Of a stretch of 64,000 bases of DNA, positions 7,668-15,258 are shown one piece after another. Every line of letters starts with the position of its first letter. Position 1 is the stretch's first letter. Under the pieces are notes generated by a model. It saw nothing but the letters and a program-made list of their open reading frames with translations, was not told the DNA's origin and made no database searches. Origin of the DNA: CAYJLW01 sp964370965 (GTDB lineage Bacteria; Actinomycetota; Acidimicrobiia; UBA2766); contig CAYJLW010000006.1 in assembly GCA_964370965.1 (NCBI GenBank), positions 41,989 to 105,988 on the forward strand, in the 5' to 3' direction. The position numbers were made by a program, and so were the translations under genes.

Positions 7668-8891
7668 TCACGCCCCCGGGTAGCTGGCGCCGGACCAGTC
7701 GGACCACCCCGTGCCCGAGATGGGCACGGCGGGTCCGCCTGCCGGGGTCCAGGTCCCGGAGAACGTGGCGAAGATCTCGTAGGTCACCGTGTCGTTGAAG
7801 GGCGCCGGGACGTCGTAGAAGACCGGGAGCTGGCGCACCAACGTCCAGTGCAGATCGAGGTGGTTCCCGGCGACGTCGGTGGCGGTGATCGTCTCCTGTG
7901 TGGGGTAGTCGACGCCGTAGACGGGGTCGTGGGTGGTGGCGTCGTAGGTGATGTCCACCTGGCCCCGGTAGAAGCTGTACTCGGCGCCGTCGTGGAAGAC
8001 CCGGAGGTTGCCGGGAGCGCAGGGGTTCACGACCTGGCCGCTGCCCACGCACACGTACTGGGGCTTGTGGGGGTGCAGGAGGTGCACCGAGAGGTCGGCC
8101 TGCTTGTAGTCCAGCCAGTCCCACTCGAAGAGGGAGAACACGGTCTCGGAGTGGAAGCCGTCGTGATAGCCCTTCACGTGGTCGAGGGTGTAGGTCACGG
8201 GCCCGGCGCCCTCGTCCACAACGAACGTGCCGTCCACCCAGGCGTTGGGCATCTGCATGTAGTAGTCGATCCAGCCGGGCACAAGGCCGAGCGTGGGGGG
8301 CATCGGCCAGTGCACCCACGGCAGCCAGCCGTTGCCGAGGTCGAGGCTGCTGCGGGAGTAGGTGAGGTCCCAGGTGATGGTCTTCGGACCCTGCGTCACG
8401 GACCCCTCGACGTGGTACTCGTCCTTGCTCACGACGTCGATCGTGCCGTACGGGTTCGCCAGCTCGGGGCCGGGGCCGGGGGCGAACGTGGTGGAGGCGC
8501 TGAAGTTCCCGGGCACAGCCGGGTCGACGTTGGGCGCGAAGAGGTTGAAGGACGCCCCCTCGGAAGGGTCGCGGATGATCATGCCGAACGCGTTCGTGAG
8601 CCCTTTCTGCAGGGCGAGGCCGTCGGGGTTGGCGAGGCCGTAGGCCCCCACGCCGAGGACGTCGTTGGCGGGATCGGCGTCGCCCCGGTCGTCGAGGAAG
8701 TTGAAGTACCAGAGTTGGTTGTAGACGAAGTCGCCCACGCCGTCCTTGACCCCCGGGTAGGCGTAGGCGTCGTCGGCGACGGTGGGGGCGCCCACGGTGG
8801 GGTGCGACGGAGGCGGCGGCAGGCAGGCTGTCGCCCCCAGCGCCAGAACCGCCACAGCAGCGCCCAGTGCGACACGTCGGGGTACTCGCAT
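7668..8891 (-). CDS. Predicted lipoprotein, CrtC/AttH-like lipocalin fold (copy B)
   Basis: 407 residues from an ATG placed 4 bases after GGGAGG; the longer frame upstream has no ribosome site or signal. Lipobox GATAC with Cys23. It follows copy A block for block: FVYNQLWYFNFLDDRGD, IIRDPSEGASFNLFAP, IDYYMQMPNAWVDGTF, YHDGFHSETVFSLFEWDWLDY and a shared Trp-rich end (GWSDWSGASYPG). Spacing to copy A is 33 bases, so the two are one operon with copy B first. Both keep intact frames and lipoboxes, so both are probably functional and perhaps specialised for different ligands. A propeller gene starts divergently about 125 bases away. Confidence 0.6.
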   Translation of the reverse strand: MRVPRRVALGAAVAVLALGATACLPPPPSHPTVGAPTVADDAYAYPGVKDGVGDFVYNQLWYFNFLDDRGDADPANDVLGVGAYGLANPDGLALQKGLTNAFGMIIRDPSEGASFNLFAPNVDPAVPGNFSASTTFAPGPGPELANPYGTIDVVSKDEYHVEGSVTQGPKTITWDLTYSRSSLDLGNGWLPWVHWPMPPTLGLVPGWIDYYMQMPNAWVDGTFVVDEGAGPVTYTLDHVKGYHDGFHSETVFSLFEWDWLDYKQADLSVHLLHPHKPQYVCVGSGQVVNPCAPGNLRVFHDGAEYSFYRGQVDITYDATTHDPVYGVDYPTQETITATDVAGNHLDLHWTLVRQLPVFYDVPAPFNDTVTYEIFATFSGTWTPAGGPAVPISGTGWSDWSGASYPGA

Positions 8892-9018
8892 CCTGCCTCC
8901 CTGGCCCGGTCGTCCTCGCCGCCGTATGACTTCGACGCAGAGCGGGGCTGCGCCTGCTCCGGGGCTCCGGTAGAGTCCCCGGCGGGCAGTGGGCAGGTCG
9001 CCCGAGGCTGGAGGTGCC

Positions 9019-10752
9019 GTGAGCAGGTCCGTTTCCCCCCGCGCGCGCGTTCGCCGCGCCGCCGTCCTCGTGGCCGCGGCCGCCGTGGCGCTCTCCCTGT
9101 CGTCCCCCCGGCCCGCACTCGCCGCCGCTGCGACGGAGCGAGTCAGCCTCGGCCAGGGCGGTGTGCAAGGCAACAGTCTCACCGGCACCGCCGACATGTC
9201 CGCGTCCGGCCGCTGGGTCGTCTTCACGGGCTACTCGGACAACCTCGTCCCCGGCGACACCAACGGGATGCAGGACGTGTTCCTCCGTGACCGCGTGGCG
9301 GGGACGACGGAGCGGGTGAGCCTCCCCAACCTGAACGACCAGGGCACGCTCGGGACAGAGGCCGACGACTACTCCCAGGAGCCCCAGGTCTCCGACGACG
9401 GCCGCTACGTGGTGTTCCTCTCCTACGCCACGAACCTGGTCGTGGACGACACCAACGGCGTCGCGGACGTCTTCCTCCACGATCGCCAGAGCGGCGAGAC
9501 CGACCGCGTGAACGTCACGACCATGAACGAGCAGGCCGACGGCTACACGTTCGAGTTCGCCCTCAGCGGCGACGGCAGGCGTGTGGCGTTCGCCTCGATG
9601 GCGCCCATCTTCGGCGGCGGCCCCCAGGTGCAGGTCTTCCTGCGCGACTTACAGGTGGACACGACGTCAATCGTGAGCACTCCGGGCGGCATCACCGGCG
9701 GCAACGGCCAGAGCCGGTACCCGGCGATCACGGCCGACGGACGCTACGTCGCCTTCGAGTCCCTCGCAGACGACCTCGTCGGGGGGGACACCAACGCCAC
9801 GACGGACGTGTACGTGCGCGACACCCTGAGCGCGGTGACCTCACGCGTCAGCCTGGCCACCGGCGGCGGCCAGGGCGACCACGTGAGCGGCTTCCCGTCG
9901 ATCTCCGACGACGGCAACGTCGTGGCGTTCGCGTCGATCGCGTCGAACTTCGGCGGCGGCGGCACGGACACCTGGGACGTCTTCGTCCGCGACCGCGGCG
10001 CCGGGACGACCACGTTCCTCTCCACGAACACCTCCGGCGGCAACCTCGGCGGTGACGCCTACGCCCCGCACGTGAGCGCCGACGGCACGGCAGTGGCGTG
10101 GGAGACCCAGGCCCCCGAGAGCGGCGTCGTCCCGGCGGACACGAACGGCAAGTGGGACGTCTACCTCACACCGGTGGCGTCGCCCACGTCGGTGCAGCGG
10201 GCGAGCCTGTCCTCCTCGGGTGCGCAGGGGGCGATGGACGCCACCGGTCATGCCGTCACGGCCGACGGCGGCGAGGTCCTCTTCACGTCGAACTCGCCCC
10301 TCGTCCCAGAGGACACCAACAGCCTCACCGACGCGTTCGTCCGCGTCCTCGACGCCGGCCCACCGCCCGCCGCGGACCGCGTCAGCCTCACCCTCACCGG
10401 CGGCCTGAGCTACGCGAACCCGGACGTCGCCCTCACGTCCGGCGACGTCGAGGTGGCTACGGGCGGCGCCACCGTGCAATCGGTGAGCGGCTCGGGCACG
10501 ATCCCCTCGGCCGTCTCGGGGTCCGCGAGCGTGAGCTTCAACGTGAACCGGCTCTGGATCTTCCCGCTGTACCTGGGCACGATCACCCTGAACGACCCCG
10601 CCGCGGGCGTGAACAACCTCACCCACGTCCACCTCTTCCCGAACGTCACCCTGACCGGCGGCGACACGGCCACGAGCGCGTCCACCTGGTTCACGTTCAA
10701 CGCCGGCTTCCGCGTCCACACGCTGACCTGGAGCGTGACGGACGTCACGTAG
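9019..10752 (+). CDS. Secreted PD40 (TolB-like) seven-bladed propeller protein
   Basis: 577 residues from a GTG preceded by GGAGG. Signal peptide: RRAAVLVAAAAVALSL, cleavage near ALAAAA. Seven repeats of the DDGRYVVFLSYATNLV...DTNGVADVFLHD type fill residues about 40-440, fitting one closed propeller. The C-terminal part holds VSLTLTGGLSYANPD, then SVSFNVNRLWIFPLYLGTITL. The same two motifs occur in the protein at 1419-4811 but in the opposite order. No enzyme residues are recognisable. It is transcribed divergently from the lipoprotein pair. A second, nearly lost relative is hidden by the assembly gap immediately downstream. Confidence 0.82.
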   Translation: MSRSVSPRARVRRAAVLVAAAAVALSLSSPRPALAAAATERVSLGQGGVQGNSLTGTADMSASGRWVVFTGYSDNLVPGDTNGMQDVFLRDRVAGTTERVSLPNLNDQGTLGTEADDYSQEPQVSDDGRYVVFLSYATNLVVDDTNGVADVFLHDRQSGETDRVNVTTMNEQADGYTFEFALSGDGRRVAFASMAPIFGGGPQVQVFLRDLQVDTTSIVSTPGGITGGNGQSRYPAITADGRYVAFESLADDLVGGDTNATTDVYVRDTLSAVTSRVSLATGGGQGDHVSGFPSISDDGNVVAFASIASNFGGGGTDTWDVFVRDRGAGTTTFLSTNTSGGNLGGDAYAPHVSADGTAVAWETQAPESGVVPADTNGKWDVYLTPVASPTSVQRASLSSSGAQGAMDATGHAVTADGGEVLFTSNSPLVPEDTNSLTDAFVRVLDAGPPPAADRVSLTLTGGLSYANPDVALTSGDVEVATGGATVQSVSGSGTIPSAVSGSASVSFNVNRLWIFPLYLGTITLNDPAAGVNNLTHVHLFPNVTLTGGDTATSASTWFTFNAGFRVHTLTWSVTDVT

Positions 10753-10799
10753 GCGACGTTGGAGGCTAACCCCCCACCGACCGGGAGGGGGTTCCGCCA

Positions 10800-10809
10800 N
10801 NNNNNNNNN
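10800..10809. other. Assembly gap (10 N)
   Basis: Ten Ns, the usual placeholder for a gap of unknown length. The bases right of it (10810-10837) read as the last codons of a propeller paralogue, so coding sequence is likely missing here. Confidence 0.95.
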
Positions 10810-10837
10810 CCCCTGGAGCGTCACGGCCGGCAGGTAG
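10810..10837 (+). CDS. 3' tip of a second propeller paralogue, body lost in the gap
   Basis: In one frame the first bases after the Ns read TWSVTAGR-stop. The gene at 9019-10752 ends LTWSVTDVT-stop, and the DNA on both sides stays similar past the stop (GTAGGCGACGTTGG then GGCT). A tandem paralogue whose body failed to assemble explains both the gap and the echo. Only about 9 codons are visible. Confidence 0.5.
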
Positions 10838-10839
10838 GC

Positions 10840-10889
10840 GACGTTGGCGGCTCCCGCCCCCCGCCGGTGAGGGGTGAGCCTCCAACGTC
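10840..10889. terminator. Bidirectional hairpin terminator
   Basis: A 14-base inverted repeat (GACGTTGGCGGCTC and GAGCCTCCAACGTC, one mismatch) lies between the propeller tip and the convergent cysM stop. A related half-element is at 10755-10768, before the gap. Confidence 0.6.
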
Positions 10890-10890
10890 G

Positions 10891-11823
10891 TCAGAAGTAG
10901 ATGATTCGCGTCAGTTGGTCTTCCACGTCGGCGAGGTCGCCCGTCCAGGCCCCGGTGGAGAGGTACTTCCAGCCCCCGTCGGGAGAGAACACCACGAGTG
11001 TGCCCTCGTCGAGGGTCTCGGCGTACTTCGCCGCCGCCGAGAGGGCGGCGCCGGTGGAGAGACCGGCGAAGACCCCGCACTCGGTGAGAAGGCGCCGGCT
11101 GAACGTGACAGCGGGCCCGGGGCGCACGATCGCCTTGCGGTCGAGGACGTCGGGGTCGAACACGGGCGGGACGTAGCCGTCGTCGAGGCTCCGCAGCCCC
11201 TGGACGACCTCGCCGGCGGGGGGCTCGGCGGCCACGATCTCGACCTCCGGATTCTGCTCCTTGAGGTAGCGACCCACGCCGGTGAGCGTCCCCCCGGTGC
11301 CGAGGCCGGCGACGAACGCGGTGACCTCGGGGCAGTCCCGCCAGATCTCCGGGCCCGTCCCCCGGTAGTGGGCGTCGACGTTCGCGGGGTTCGCGTACTG
11401 GTTGAGGAAGACGTGGCCGCGCTCCGTCACGAGGCGCTGGGCCATGCGCACCGCTCCGTTGGAACCCTCCTCGCCGGGCGAGAGGATCACCTCGGCGCCG
11501 TACATCTCGAGCAGCGTGCGCCGCTCGACCGAAACGTTATCCGGCATGACTGCGATCATGCGGTAGCCCCGGAGACGGGCGATCATCGCCAGGGCGATGC
11601 CGGTGTTGCCGGAGGTGGGCTCGAGGAAGGTGTCCCCCGGGCGCAGGACACCGTCACGTTCGGCGCGCTGGATCATCGACCAGGCGACGCGGTCCTTCAC
11701 CGAGCCCGTGGGGTTCTGCCCGTCGAGCTTGAGGTACATCCGCACCGACGGCTTCGGCGAGAGCCGGTGGACGCCCACGAGGGGCGTGTCGCCGACGAGG
11801 TCGAGAACCGACTCGACGCGCAC
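10891..11823 (-). CDS. cysM: CysO-dependent cysteine synthase
   Basis: 310 residues, PLP-dependent fold type II. The Schiff-base Lys43 is in QNPTGSVKDR, the substrate loop is EPTSGNTGIAL, and the phosphate-binding glycine loop is GLGTGGTLTG. In Mycobacterium tuberculosis the CysM of this gene set joins O-phosphoserine with the thiocarboxylated sulfur carrier CysO, rather than using free sulfide. The assignment rests on the directly upstream cysO and mec genes and the CysM-type ending (WTGDLADVEDQLTRIIYF). GTG start, 16 bases after cysO. Cytoplasmic. Confidence 0.92.
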   Translation of the reverse strand: MRVESVLDLVGDTPLVGVHRLSPKPSVRMYLKLDGQNPTGSVKDRVAWSMIQRAERDGVLRPGDTFLEPTSGNTGIALAMIARLRGYRMIAVMPDNVSVERRTLLEMYGAEVILSPGEEGSNGAVRMAQRLVTERGHVFLNQYANPANVDAHYRGTGPEIWRDCPEVTAFVAGLGTGGTLTGVGRYLKEQNPEVEIVAAEPPAGEVVQGLRSLDDGYVPPVFDPDVLDRKAIVRPGPAVTFSRRLLTECGVFAGLSTGAALSAAAKYAETLDEGTLVVFSPDGGWKYLSTGAWTGDLADVEDQLTRIIYF

Positions 11824-11839
11824 CGCCGCGGCCCTGCGC

Positions 11840-12118
11840 TCAGGCGCCCCCGGCCACCGCCGGGAGAATCGAGATCACGTCGCCGCCCGCCACCTTCGTC
11901 GCGAGCTTGTCGAGGTAGCGGATGTCCTCGTCGTTCACGTACACGTTCACGAACCGGGGGAGGTCACCGTCCTCGGCACGGAGTTGCCCGCCCACGCCCG
12001 GGAAGCGGCCCACGAGGTCGGCGAAGACGGCGCCCACCGTGTCACCCTCGCCGTGCACGGTCGCCTCACCGTTGGCGTGGACTCGCAGAACGGTGGGCAG
12101 GCGGACCTCGACGGCCAC
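11840..12118 (-). CDS. cysO: Sulfur-carrier protein CysO (ubiquitin-like, MoaD/ThiS family)
   Basis: 92 residues from a GTG with AAGGAG 5 bases before it; this start gives the normal MAVEVRLPTVLR opening. Contains FVNVYVNDEDIRYLD and the typical C-terminal ILPAVAGG. Unlike mycobacterial CysO, which ends exactly at Gly-Gly, an alanine follows (GGA-stop). The C-terminal glycine must be free to be adenylated and thiocarboxylated, so a processing step may be needed. The upstream Mec metallopeptidase, which normally removes cysteine from CysO, is a candidate. Middle gene of mec-cysO-cysM. Confidence 0.9.
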   Translation of the reverse strand: MAVEVRLPTVLRVHANGEATVHGEGDTVGAVFADLVGRFPGVGGQLRAEDGDLPRFVNVYVNDEDIRYLDKLATKVAGGDVISILPAVAGGA

Positions 12119-12163
12119 GTGGACTCCTTGTCTCCTCTGGACGCCCAAGCCTACCCGGCGCCC

Positions 12164-12586
12164 TCAGGCCGTCACCATGACGGGGACCTCGGTGATGTGC
12201 CCGTCGACGATCCGGTAGGCCCGCAGGCCGGGCGGCTCATGCTTCAGGCTCACGAGGACGTAGATCCAATCCGGCTCGAAGGCCTGGCGGACGTCGGTGT
12301 CCGACGGGTACGCCTCGGTGTGGGTGTGGGAGTGGAAGCAGCCGGTAACTTCGAGGCCCCGGGACTCGGCGTCGCGCAGGGTGCGGATCTGCTCCCGGCT
12401 GTCGAGCCGATACGTGAAGGGGCTCTCGTCGGCATTGCCGAGCGTGTACACGACCTCCACACGGCCGTCGCCGGCGGCTCCGGCGAGAAGCCCGCAGCAC
12501 TCGTTGGGGTTCTCCGCCCGCGCGTGGGCGAACATCTCCTCGACCTGCGCCCGGGTCACGACCAGCTCGCGGGGCCCGCTCTCCAT
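12164..12586 (-). CDS. mec: JAMM metallopeptidase releasing cysteine from CysO
   Basis: 140 residues. The JAMM/MPN+ zinc site is complete: HSHTHTEAYPSDTD gives the H-x-H-x7-S-x2-D motif, with an upstream glutamate in the N-terminal strand region (NPNECCGLLAG). In M. tuberculosis Mec hydrolyses the CysO-cysteine adduct made by CysM. The ATG at 12586 fits the family; the longer frame to 12742 reads through a region duplicated at 15.1 kb and is not used. A decayed second copy lies at 14845-15108. Confidence 0.9.
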   Translation of the reverse strand: MESGPRELVVTRAQVEEMFAHARAENPNECCGLLAGAAGDGRVEVVYTLGNADESPFTYRLDSREQIRTLRDAESRGLEVTGCFHSHTHTEAYPSDTDVRQAFEPDWIYVLVSLKHEPPGLRAYRIVDGHITEVPVMVTA

Positions 12587-12745
12587 GGTGTCTGACTGTA
12601 CCGGACACGACCCTCCGTTCCGGGGGAGCCACTTCCGGGATCGGCTCTCGACGGCGTAGCTGTCGGGAAGCGAGACAGGCGCCCCAGATCGGGCGCGCCA
12701 CCTGCACGGGATTGGTGGGTATGGACCGACGCTCTTCGTCACCGC
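12318..12745. repeat. About 420-bp direct repeat, left copy
   Basis: Covers the 5' half of mec, its upstream region and an ATG that opens MDRRSSSP on the other strand. The right copy (about 14845-15258) matches over the same span, including the start of the PhnD-like lipoprotein gene (MNRRPSSPS). Here the lipoprotein frame is only a stub. The region from the mec start to the ABC permease (12587-12796) holds this repeat and no gene. In both copies GGAACGGAGGGTCG and GGTACAGTC stand before mec, a possible promoter. Confidence 0.75.
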
Positions 12746-12796
12746 GCCGGCACCTCCAGGGTGGCGGGGGCCTCGCGGCCGGCCCGGCGCGCCCCG

Positions 12797-13585
12797 TCAG
12801 ACGCCGACGTCGCGACGGTCGAACGTCACGACGGCGACGACACCGAGGACGGCGCTGCCCCCCAGGAGGAGGGCGAGACCGCCGACGGAGAGCCCGTCGA
12901 CGAGCGGGTTGCCCGGCGCGTACCAGTGGAAGGGGGACAGGCGCCGCAGCGGTTCCAGCCAGTCGACCAGGCTCCCGAGCGCGTTCACCAGGTATGTGGC
13001 CAGCGCCACCGCCACGGACACTCCGGAGGCCCGGGCCTTGCGGCCGGTGGCGGCGCCGGCGGCGAGGGCGAAGGTGCCGAAGAACAGTCCGAGGGCCGCG
13101 AGCTGGACGGTGGCGGCGACCACGGCTGCGACGCCGATGCCTCCCCCCGCGAGCAGGAGGCCGGCGAACATGGCGACCAGGGTGATCGCCGCCAGCCCGA
13201 CGAGTGCGGCGCCGAGCCCGGCCAGCTTCGACAGGACCACGCGGCCGCGGCCGATCCCGGTCGCGAGGACGAGGGGGAGGATGCGATCACGCTCCTCGCC
13301 CGCGATCGTGGACGCCCCGGCGGTGATGGCCAGCGCAAGGAACACCAGCGGCCCCATGAGGCTGAAGATCTCCGCGTGCAGGAACCCGGCGAGGCTCGTG
13401 ATCTCCTGCATGCCGAACAGCGACTTCATCGCCTCGGGCATGGCGTTGACGTAGTCGGCCAGTTCCGCCTCGACGCTCGGGTAGATCGCCGTCACCCACA
13501 CGATCATGAGGCCGAGCCCGATCCCGTAGCCGAGCACCCCGCGGCGCCGGTCGGCGAGGCTGCGGGTCAGCGCCGCGGCGGTCAC
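12797..13585 (-). CDS. ABC-2 type exporter permease
   Basis: 262 residues with six hydrophobic segments: a first near GYGIGLGLMIVWVTAIYP, a pair around MGPLVFLALAITAGAST and GLGAALVGLAAITLVAMFAG, a pair around AAVVAATVQLAALGLFFG and GVSVAVALATYLV, and a last GLALLLGGSAVLGVVAVVTF. This is the layout of ABC-2 permeases for drugs or lipids. Its GTG overlaps the stop of the ATP-binding subunit gene (GTGA), so the two are translated together. It lies in the segment between the two 420-bp direct repeats. Substrate unknown. Confidence 0.85.
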   Translation of the reverse strand: MTAAALTRSLADRRRGVLGYGIGLGLMIVWVTAIYPSVEAELADYVNAMPEAMKSLFGMQEITSLAGFLHAEIFSLMGPLVFLALAITAGASTIAGEERDRILPLVLATGIGRGRVVLSKLAGLGAALVGLAAITLVAMFAGLLLAGGGIGVAAVVAATVQLAALGLFFGTFALAAGAATGRKARASGVSVAVALATYLVNALGSLVDWLEPLRRLSPFHWYAPGNPLVDGLSVGGLALLLGGSAVLGVVAVVTFDRRDVGV

Positions 13586-14538
13586 GCCTTGGCCCCTTCG
13601 CCGCCCTGCTCGCCCCGGTAGTAGGCGAGGAAGATCTCCTCGAGGTCGGCCTCCCGGACGTGGAGGTTGGCGACCTCGTGGGCGGCGGCGACCTTCATCA
13701 CCTGAGCGAGCGGACCTTCGACCTCCACCCGCACCTCGCGGCCGTCGGCGTCCACCCGCCGGACGCTCTCGAGCCCGTCGAAGACGGCGGGGTCGATCGG
13801 CAGCGCGAACTCGAAGTCGATGCGCCGGACGGCCAGCTCCTTCAGCCGGCTCACTTCGGCGACCTCGACGAGCGTGCCGTCGCGGATGATCCCCACCCGG
13901 TCGGCGACGCGCTCGACCTCCGAGAGCGTGTGCGACGACAGGAACACCGTGCGGCCCTCGTCGCGAACCTCGCGCACGAGACGCTGGAACTCGCGCTGCA
14001 TCAGCGGGTCGAGCCCGAGTGTCGGCTCGTCGAGGACGAACAGTTCGGGTTCGTGCATGAACGCCTGCACGAGGCCGAGCTTCTGCTTGTTGCCCATGGA
14101 GAGGTCCCGGATCGGCCGGTCCGTCTCGACGGCGAACCGCTCGGTCAGCTCCGACAGGACCGTCCGCGAGACCCCACCCCGCAGCCTTGCCAGGTAGTCG
14201 AGCATCTCGGCGCCCGTGAGCCGCTCGTACAGGGCGAACTCGCCGGGCAGGAAGCCGACCCGGCGTTGGACGAGGTCGCGTTCGCGCCAGGAGTCGAGTC
14301 CGAGAACCACGGCGCTGCCCCCACTCGGGCGGATCTGGCCCATCAGGAGGTGGATGGTCGTCGACTTGCCCGCCCCGTTCGGCCCGAGGAAGCCGAAGAC
14401 TTCCCCGCTGCGCACGTCGAGGTCGAGGTCCGCGACGCCGCGCCGGCGGCCGTAGTACTTCGTCAACGCCGTCGAGTCGATCGCCAAGTCCGCGTCTGCG
14501 GCGGCGCCGCCTCGGGCGTCCGTCACCGGCACGGTCAT
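13582..14538 (-). CDS. ABC exporter ATP-binding subunit
   Basis: 318 residues. Walker A GPNGAGKST, signature LSMGNKQKLGL (an ABC-2 variant of LSGGQ), Walker B LFVLDEPTLGLD, switch His in SSHTLSEVERVADRV. Residues about 225-318 form the extra C-terminal domain seen in daunorubicin- and bacitracin-resistance type subunits. GAGGCAGCG precedes the ATG. First gene of a two-gene operon with the permease. No regulator is adjacent. Confidence 0.9.
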   Translation of the reverse strand: MTVPVTDARGGAAADADLAIDSTALTKYYGRRRGVADLDLDVRSGEVFGFLGPNGAGKSTTIHLLMGQIRPSGGSAVVLGLDSWRERDLVQRRVGFLPGEFALYERLTGAEMLDYLARLRGGVSRTVLSELTERFAVETDRPIRDLSMGNKQKLGLVQAFMHEPELFVLDEPTLGLDPLMQREFQRLVREVRDEGRTVFLSSHTLSEVERVADRVGIIRDGTLVEVAEVSRLKELAVRRIDFEFALPIDPAVFDGLESVRRVDADGREVRVEVEGPLAQVMKVAAAHEVANLHVREADLEEIFLAYYRGEQGGEGAKA

Positions 14539-14844
14539 CGCTGCCTCACAGGGGCCTAACGTACCCGGCCGGCACCGATCACGGAGATCGGCGACCGTGG
14601 CGCCGCCTCAGCGCGGCCCCAACAGTTCCTCCGCGAGGGCCCGGGCGGGCGTCGATCTCGTCGATGATCGGGCCGACCTCCTCGACGGTGATCGGCTGGC
14701 TCTGCACCGACGCCGCCCGCCTGGTCACGGGCAACATCGTCCGCCTCCGGTGGCTGCGAACGCGGAACGCCGGCACCTGGCCCGTTGACCGGATGGCGCC
14801 CTCAAACACGCCGCCGACGCGGCCTACCGGTTGTGGGACGGGAG

Positions 14845-15108
14845 GGGTGTGGGAGTGGAAGCAGCCGATGATCTCCAAGCCCCGAGACTCGGCGTCGCGC
14901 ATCGTGGCGATCTGCTCCCGGCTGTCGAGGCGGTACGTGAGGGGGCTCTCGTCGGCATTGCCGAGCCGGTAGACGACATCGACGCGGCCGCCGCCGGCGG
15001 CGCCCCGAAGAGGCCGCAGCACTCGTCAGGCTTCTCCGCCTGCGCGTGGGCGAACATCTCCCCCACCTCCGCCCCGGTCACGACCAGCTCCCTGGGCCCG
15101 CTCTCCGT
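14845..15108 (-). pseudogene. Decayed second copy of mec
   Basis: About 75 percent of the DNA matches the 5' half of mec (visual estimate), but the start codon is ACG instead of ATG and a frameshift falls near 15000-15012. The protein breaks off after GCFHSHT, so the catalytic S-x2-D is gone. Sequence further downstream to about 14580 no longer matches mec. One fragment there (STGQVPAFRVRSHRRR) faintly recalls excisionase-type HTH proteins, too weak to call. Confidence 0.75.
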
Positions 15109-15258
15109 GCCGTGTGACTGTACCGGACGCGACCCTCCGTTCCGGGAAAGCCACCTTCCGGGATCACCCCCCGACGGCGTACCTTTCCCACAGCGAGACA
15201 GGCGCGTCAGATCGGTCGCGCCACGTCCACGGGATTGACGGTATGAACCGACGCCCTT
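14845..15258. repeat. About 420-bp direct repeat, right copy
   Basis: Same orientation as the copy at 12318-12745. Together they bracket the two-gene ABC exporter. It carries the mec pseudogene, the intergenic region and the intact first codons of the PhnD-like gene. Confidence 0.75.

Noticed and set aside
6024..9290. Plus-strand frame of over 1,000 codons across both lipoprotein genes
   Set aside because: Composition is that of a shadow; the minus-strand frames have lipoboxes, ribosome sites and paralogy.
12587..12742. N-terminal extension of mec
   Set aside because: The extra 52 codons lie in the duplicated intergenic region, lack a ribosome site and are absent from the family.
14580..14844. 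Excisionase-like HTH gene fragment near the mec pseudogene
   Set aside because: Only about a dozen residues look similar; too weak to annotate.
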